From NCBI GenBank assembly GCA_900617975.1, contig UZAE01012505.1, forward strand, positions 28,386 to 39,046: DNA of 10,661 nt, written 5' to 3'. Source of the DNA: Rodentolepis nana. Taxonomy: Eukaryota; Platyhelminthes; Cestoda; Cyclophyllidea; Hymenolepididae. The position numbers were made by a program, and so were the translations under genes. The notes under the pieces are model-generated. The model made no database searches. It was not told where the DNA came from and worked only from the letters and a program-made list of their open reading frames with translations. Shown here piece after piece: positions 7,401-10,661 of the stretch (the first letter of the stretch is position 1; every line of letters begins with the position of its first letter).

Positions 7401-7619
7401 TCCATAAGTAAAATGGGCGGAAATGCGTAGGCGCAATATTGGCTCTCTGGCTGGCTTCTCTACAAGTGGCTTTGCACGTCCAGGTGTGGAATTGGTAATC
7501 CAGTGCGTGTGCGACGACGCTGGAGTATCTCTCCTGAGTGCAACTAGAATTCCCGACTGGGTGTCCTAGCTCATCGCAAGCCTTTTTGTTAAAATAATAA
7601 TAATAATAATAATAATAAT
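7401..7619 (+). mobile_element. Candidate 3' end of a different retroposon with (AAT)9 tail
   Basis: A less AT-rich segment (about 7410-7590), rich in CTGG and GTGC words, ends abruptly in an (AAT)9 run (7593-7619). That arrangement is typical of the 3' ends of LINEs or SINEs with short tandem tails. The left border is unclear. The word TGTTATTCT occurs at 7299-7307 and 7628-7636, but it is not directly next to the tail, so it is weak as a TSD. There is no sequence identity with the eight-copy family. A plain microsatellite next to unique DNA is the alternative. Confidence 0.35.
7593..7619 (+). repeat. (AAT)9 microsatellite
   Basis: Nine uninterrupted AAT units; possibly the tail of the retroposon fragment to its left. 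Confidence 0.95.
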
Positions 7620-7636
7620 TCAGTACTTGTTATTCT

Positions 7637-8114
7637 GTATTTTACTTGTGCTAGAAAATATATATTGTCCTTTGATCAAAGCGTATGCAAATTTTAGTAG
7701 GCATAAGTTATTTATAAGCCGCAATTTACAAGTGCACACACCTTAGGAGAGTTTGCTAGTGAGTTTAGGTGAGGAATATCAGCACACGCATTGACGATGG
7801 GATAAAATGACTCAGGCAAATGTTTGTGGGCAGCGCTTCTGCAAGTGGAATGGACACACACACACAGACACACTGCATCAATGAGCAAAACAATTAAAAG
7901 GCAAACATATTTAATTATTAACTGAGAGACATTGGAAAACGAGAAAGAACCTTGCAAACGCTTTGTCAAAAGGCGTCATTGGATCAAAGCCAATGGTAGG
8001 AAATAGGTGCTCAAAGCCTTTAATGGCTCAAAGGAGCATCTAACAGACAAGCAGAATGCATTGATTAATTATTTAAAGTAAATTTCAATCATAACGCAAC
8101 TCCTATAGAGATTA
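7637..8114. other. Unannotated stretch before copy G
   Basis: No gene is recognised. It includes a short AC microsatellite at about 7854-7873. The open frame on the - strand at 7712-7969 reads through that microsatellite and is not credible. Confidence 0.5.
7854..7873 (+). repeat. AC microsatellite (imperfect)
   Basis: ACACAC run with one G interruption. Confidence 0.85.
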
Positions 8115-8127
8115 AAGATTACCAATG

Positions 8128-8452
8128 CTTATTTATTTATATCAAATGGCAGGCGTCTTGATGGTTATCATTAGCCCTTTGGTTGACTTCAGGCTTCACA
8201 GAGGGGTAGGAACATCAAATTGAAAAAAAGTCGAGAGGGGGGGGGGACAGAAGAGTGTTTCAAAGATGTAAGAGACAAACACCAAGATAGAAAAAGGTGA
8301 GGTGAGTACTGTGAATATAGTCGAATATGGCACAGAGTGAGGTGATAGTAGTTAGAAGTGAGAAGTCAACTGCCGGTTAATAGACTTTTTTTGCCATATG
8401 ACTATACGTTGCCCAGGGTGCACCACGTGGAGGTAAGTCTATTGCATACCCC
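8128..8452 (-). mobile_element. SINE copy G, full length, perfect 13-bp TSD
   Basis: Complete 325-bp element on the - strand with its 5' end at 8452 and tail at 8128-8142 (ATATAAATAAATAAG on the - strand). The duplication AAGATTACCAATG is perfect at 8115-8127 and 8453-8465. The 5' boundary is again exactly at ribozyme G1. A G9 run sits inside (near 8238-8246). The antisense frame seen in other copies is broken here by a stop codon. Confidence 0.95.
8379..8452 (-). ncRNA. HDV-like self-cleaving ribozyme, copy G (one P1 mismatch)
   Basis: Read on the - strand from 8452. P1 GGGGUAU (8452-8446) against GCACCCU keeps G1.U but has an A-C mismatch at pair 6. P2 AAUAGACUU (8443-8435) pairs perfectly with AAGUCUAUU (8387-8379). 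P3 and loop UCCACGU match consensus, as does GGGCAA. P4 is CGUAU/AUAUG with one G.U wobble and loop AGUC. The catalytic C is the complement of 8393. J4/2 has one extra A relative to copy D. Confidence 0.88.
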
Positions 8453-8465
8453 AAGATTACCAATG

Positions 8466-10219
8466 TAAATTACTAACGAGGCGATACAAATTATGACTAC
8501 GACTCACTACATTTGTGAACTAATTAAGTGCCCCTCTCCCCTCCGAACAACAATTCTTGCATTACACAATCTGAAAACCTCCCGATAAGCGATTTCTCGG
8601 AAAACTGACGGATTAATCGCAAATTAAGAACATTGACAATGGATGACTATGAAGAGTACTTTTTTCAAATGGAACGCGTCAAAAAAATAGATATTTGCCA
8701 AAATTCTAGCACGACTGCCTACGCAATGTTATGAACGTATTATGTTAATCAAGAAAATGAGAAAAGAAAATTAATTAAGATACTTGGCTATAAGAAATAG
8801 AAGCTGTCGGTATGTAGGCAAAAGTTTGCAGAAAATGAAGAATCACTTCCCCTCAGAACGGCAACTACCTCGTGGACCTCTTAGTCTTGGCAGAGGCAGT
8901 TGGGAAGCGTGTAAATATGTTAAAAAGTTGTTACAATACTGGAGTAATTTCAAATGAAAACTCCTGGCACAGGCGTTGCAATTAACTTCCAAGGAGACGC
9001 GGAAAAGTAGCGACACAGCAAGTACAGTCCCGCACCCCCAGTGTACCAATCCGCTCAAATGTTCCTTTTTCAGCATGAATTGGCCTGCTTGTATGCAACA
9101 CAATATTCACCAGTCCTCCGGAAAAATAAACATGTTTTTATTATTTTTTTCTTGAGTTGACTTATATTAAATAAGTAATAGTAACGGATGAAAACGTACC
9201 CACCTTGTATGGCATATATCCATGTTAATGGATTCTCGATATGCTATCGGTTAACGCATTGCTTTTTTAGAATGCCTCAATTTTAATTAATTCAACTTCC
9301 ACCTATATAAGCACATTTCTCATCTAGTGGGTATTGTAGGGCTTTATGGATCTTAAGCAATGGAGTTAGTCTATCGCATTTACAGGACTTCCATCCTCCC
9401 CCTCCCCCTACTGTGATCTCAGAGCGTGGATCGTAGTAGACATTTCGCAACGAAGAGGGTTCAAATGTAAGTCCGATGGATCTAGCGGATTTATTTTTTT
9501 TTGCCTTTAGGGGATAAAATCTCACCTGACTTGTCAAATGAGCACGATGAAACCGCCAACTACCCACATTCGGTTACTAGTTTTCAGTTCTATGTATGGA
9601 AAGACTTGTCATTAGTTTCATATCTTACAGGTTCACTTTTTAACAAATGAGAACAAGGAAGAATTAGAATTAGATTTAGCTAAAAAATTGCAATTTTTGC
9701 AAAATTTTTTTTTATTGTGACATGTGCCTTTGACGTGGTGCCCTTGGGATTTTTCCGTGTAATTAAGTCGGCTTCAAGGGACAATTTCAAAGTGGCTCGA
9801 TTCAGTTTTCATTAATTTTGCCTTCAATGAATGCGAATCTAGCACTTAGAATAGAAGCCAATGACTTGAACAAATGGCGCTGGTGTTTAGGAATTTTATT
9901 AATTTACTTGTGAATTTCTGGATGCAGCGATCACTCTAACCCGCAGTTCAAGCATGTCAACACCACGAAAGGTGCTTAGGGCAAAACAGGTCCATTCGCC
10001 TTTTCGGCCGTGAGAAGAAGAAGATGAAGAAAATGACAGATTGAAGTCAGATTGAGGGCGAACCGACAATTCTGATTAATTCACCTGTCAACAACCACTG
10101 CGCTTCAAGGCCATGAACTTTATCACTTATCCAGGGAACGAATAGGAAAATCTTAAAGCGGATTTTTCGTGATACACTTTTTTTATTCATTGAGTAGGTA
10201 GTACGTAATAAAATTCGCA
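8466..10219. other. Unannotated stretch between copies G and H
   Basis: AT-rich DNA with no recognisable gene, RNA gene or family repeat. Open frames on the - strand at 8843-9103 and 9292-9567 carry no motif I know; the second crosses a C-rich tract at 9391-9409, which gives a glycine run. They are not annotated as genes. Confidence 0.5.
9391..9409 (+). repeat. C-rich tract
   Basis: Short run of CCTCCCCC-type repeats. No function is evident. Confidence 0.65.
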
Positions 10220-10232
10220 AATTCAGTAGGTT

Positions 10233-10250
10233 TTATGATATTTATCATAA
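10233..10250. repeat. Perfect 8-bp inverted repeat at 3' end of copy H
   Basis: TTATGATA and TATCATAA are separated by TT. The corresponding site in other copies is a shorter GAT-loop-ATC hairpin just before GAAACGCC or CAAAACGCC. Confidence 0.8.
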
Positions 10251-10453
10251 GCTCTTTAGTTGACTTCGGTCTTCAAGAGGGAAGGAACATCAAAGTCACA
10301 AAACGGTGAGAGAGGGATGAGAAGAGTGATTCACTGGTGTAAAAGTGACAGACACAAAGGTAGAGAAAAAGGTAAGGTGAGTACTATGGGAGTGGTGGAA
10401 TATGCCATGCGGTGGGGTCATTGTAGTTTAACGTCAGAAGCCAATTGCCGAAT

Positions 10454-10526
10454 AATAGAGCTTTTTGCCGTATGAGTATACGTTGCCCAGGGTGCACCAA
10501 GTGGAGGTAAGTCTATTGCACACCCC
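10454..10526 (-). ncRNA. HDV-like ribozyme, copy H (loop and P2 changes)
   Basis: Read on the - strand from 10526. P1 GGGGUGU/GCACCCU is complete with the G1.U wobble. The P2 5' strand AAUAGACUU faces AAGCUCUAUU, so a one-base bulge is needed. P3 ACC/GGU is kept, but loop 3 is UCCACUU, losing the conserved G. GGGCAA and P4 CGUAU/AUACG with loop ACUC are intact. The catalytic C is the complement of 10467. Reduced activity is expected from the loop change. Confidence 0.85.
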
Positions 10527-10535
10527 AATTCAGTA

Positions 10536-10661
10536 AAATGAAATAGCTCAAACGCGGTCATAAAACGGCCAGATGCACCACCTTTTCATTGGTTAATAGA
10601 ACCGAATGATGATGTAATATCTACACTATTTTATTCGCAAAAGCATTTGCTTTATTACTAA
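10536..10661. other. Unannotated right edge
   Basis: AT-rich DNA after the right TSD of copy H, with no recognisable feature. Confidence 0.5.

Larger units (their letters stand above)
10229..10526 (-). mobile_element. SINE copy H, 3'-shortened, perfect 9-bp TSD
   Basis: Element of 298 bp on the - strand with its 5' end at 10526. The duplication AATTCAGTA is perfect at 10220-10228 and 10527-10535. The family's terminal motif GCCTGCCATTTG and AATA tail are missing. On the - strand the copy ends at ATCATAAAACC, just after the 3' hairpin, directly against the TSD. Because the TSD abuts this shortened end, priming at the internal A-run is likelier than later deletion. Confidence 0.92.

Noticed and set aside
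7299..7636. TGTTATTCT at 7299-7307 and 7628-7636 as a TSD around the AAT-tailed segment.
   Set aside because: A 9-bp match found in a wide search, separated from the tail by several bases. Too weak to define an insertion.
9733..9748. ACGTGGTGCCCTTGGG as a ninth, fragmentary SINE copy.
   Set aside because: The match is about 16 nt with one gap, and flanking sequence does not resemble the family. It is probably chance.

Overview
This is eukaryotic, probably animal, non-coding DNA. It is AT-rich, crowded with simple repeats and dispersed repeats, and has no convincing protein-coding gene, rRNA or tRNA. I cannot name the species. The texture would suit a repeat-rich flatworm genome, but that is a guess. 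All longer open frames either lie inside repeats, rely on non-ATG starts, or match nothing I recognise.

The dominant content is one short retroposon (SINE-like) family present eight times: copies A (1-239, cut by the window edge), B (316-642), C (1394-1769), D (3725-4047), E (5021-5427), F (5980-6242), G (8128-8452) and H (10229-10526). B, C, E and F are on the + strand; A, D, G and H are on the - strand. Together they make up about 24% of the window. A full-length copy is about 325 bp, begins with GGGG, has a pyrimidine-rich middle and ends in an A-rich or (AATA)n tail. Five copies have perfect target-site duplications (TSDs) of 9-15 bp, and one has a decayed TSD. Copy F is 5'-truncated yet still flanked by a perfect 15-bp TSD, which is typical of LINE-driven target-primed reverse transcription.

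The main discovery is that the first 71-74 nt of the family form a hepatitis-delta-virus-like (HDV-like) self-cleaving ribozyme. It has a nested double pseudoknot with P1 (G1.U wobble at the cleavage site), P2, P3 with loop UCCACGU, the GGGCAA joining segment, hairpin P4, and a J4/2 strand carrying the catalytic C followed by A residues. The predicted cleavage site is exactly the 5' boundary set by the TSDs in four full-5'-end copies (B, D, G, H). Copies differ by compensatory changes in P1 and P4. Copy B looks the most intact; D and G have one P1 mismatch each; A, E and H are partly decayed; C is disrupted by a 44-bp tandem duplication of the core. The inferred job of the ribozyme is to release the 5' end of the element RNA from read-through transcripts.

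Between the SINEs lie unannotatable AT-rich stretches with microsatellites (GT, AC, AAT), homopolymer C, G-rich tracts and one candidate 3' end of a different retroposon with an (AAT)9 tail (about 7401-7619).
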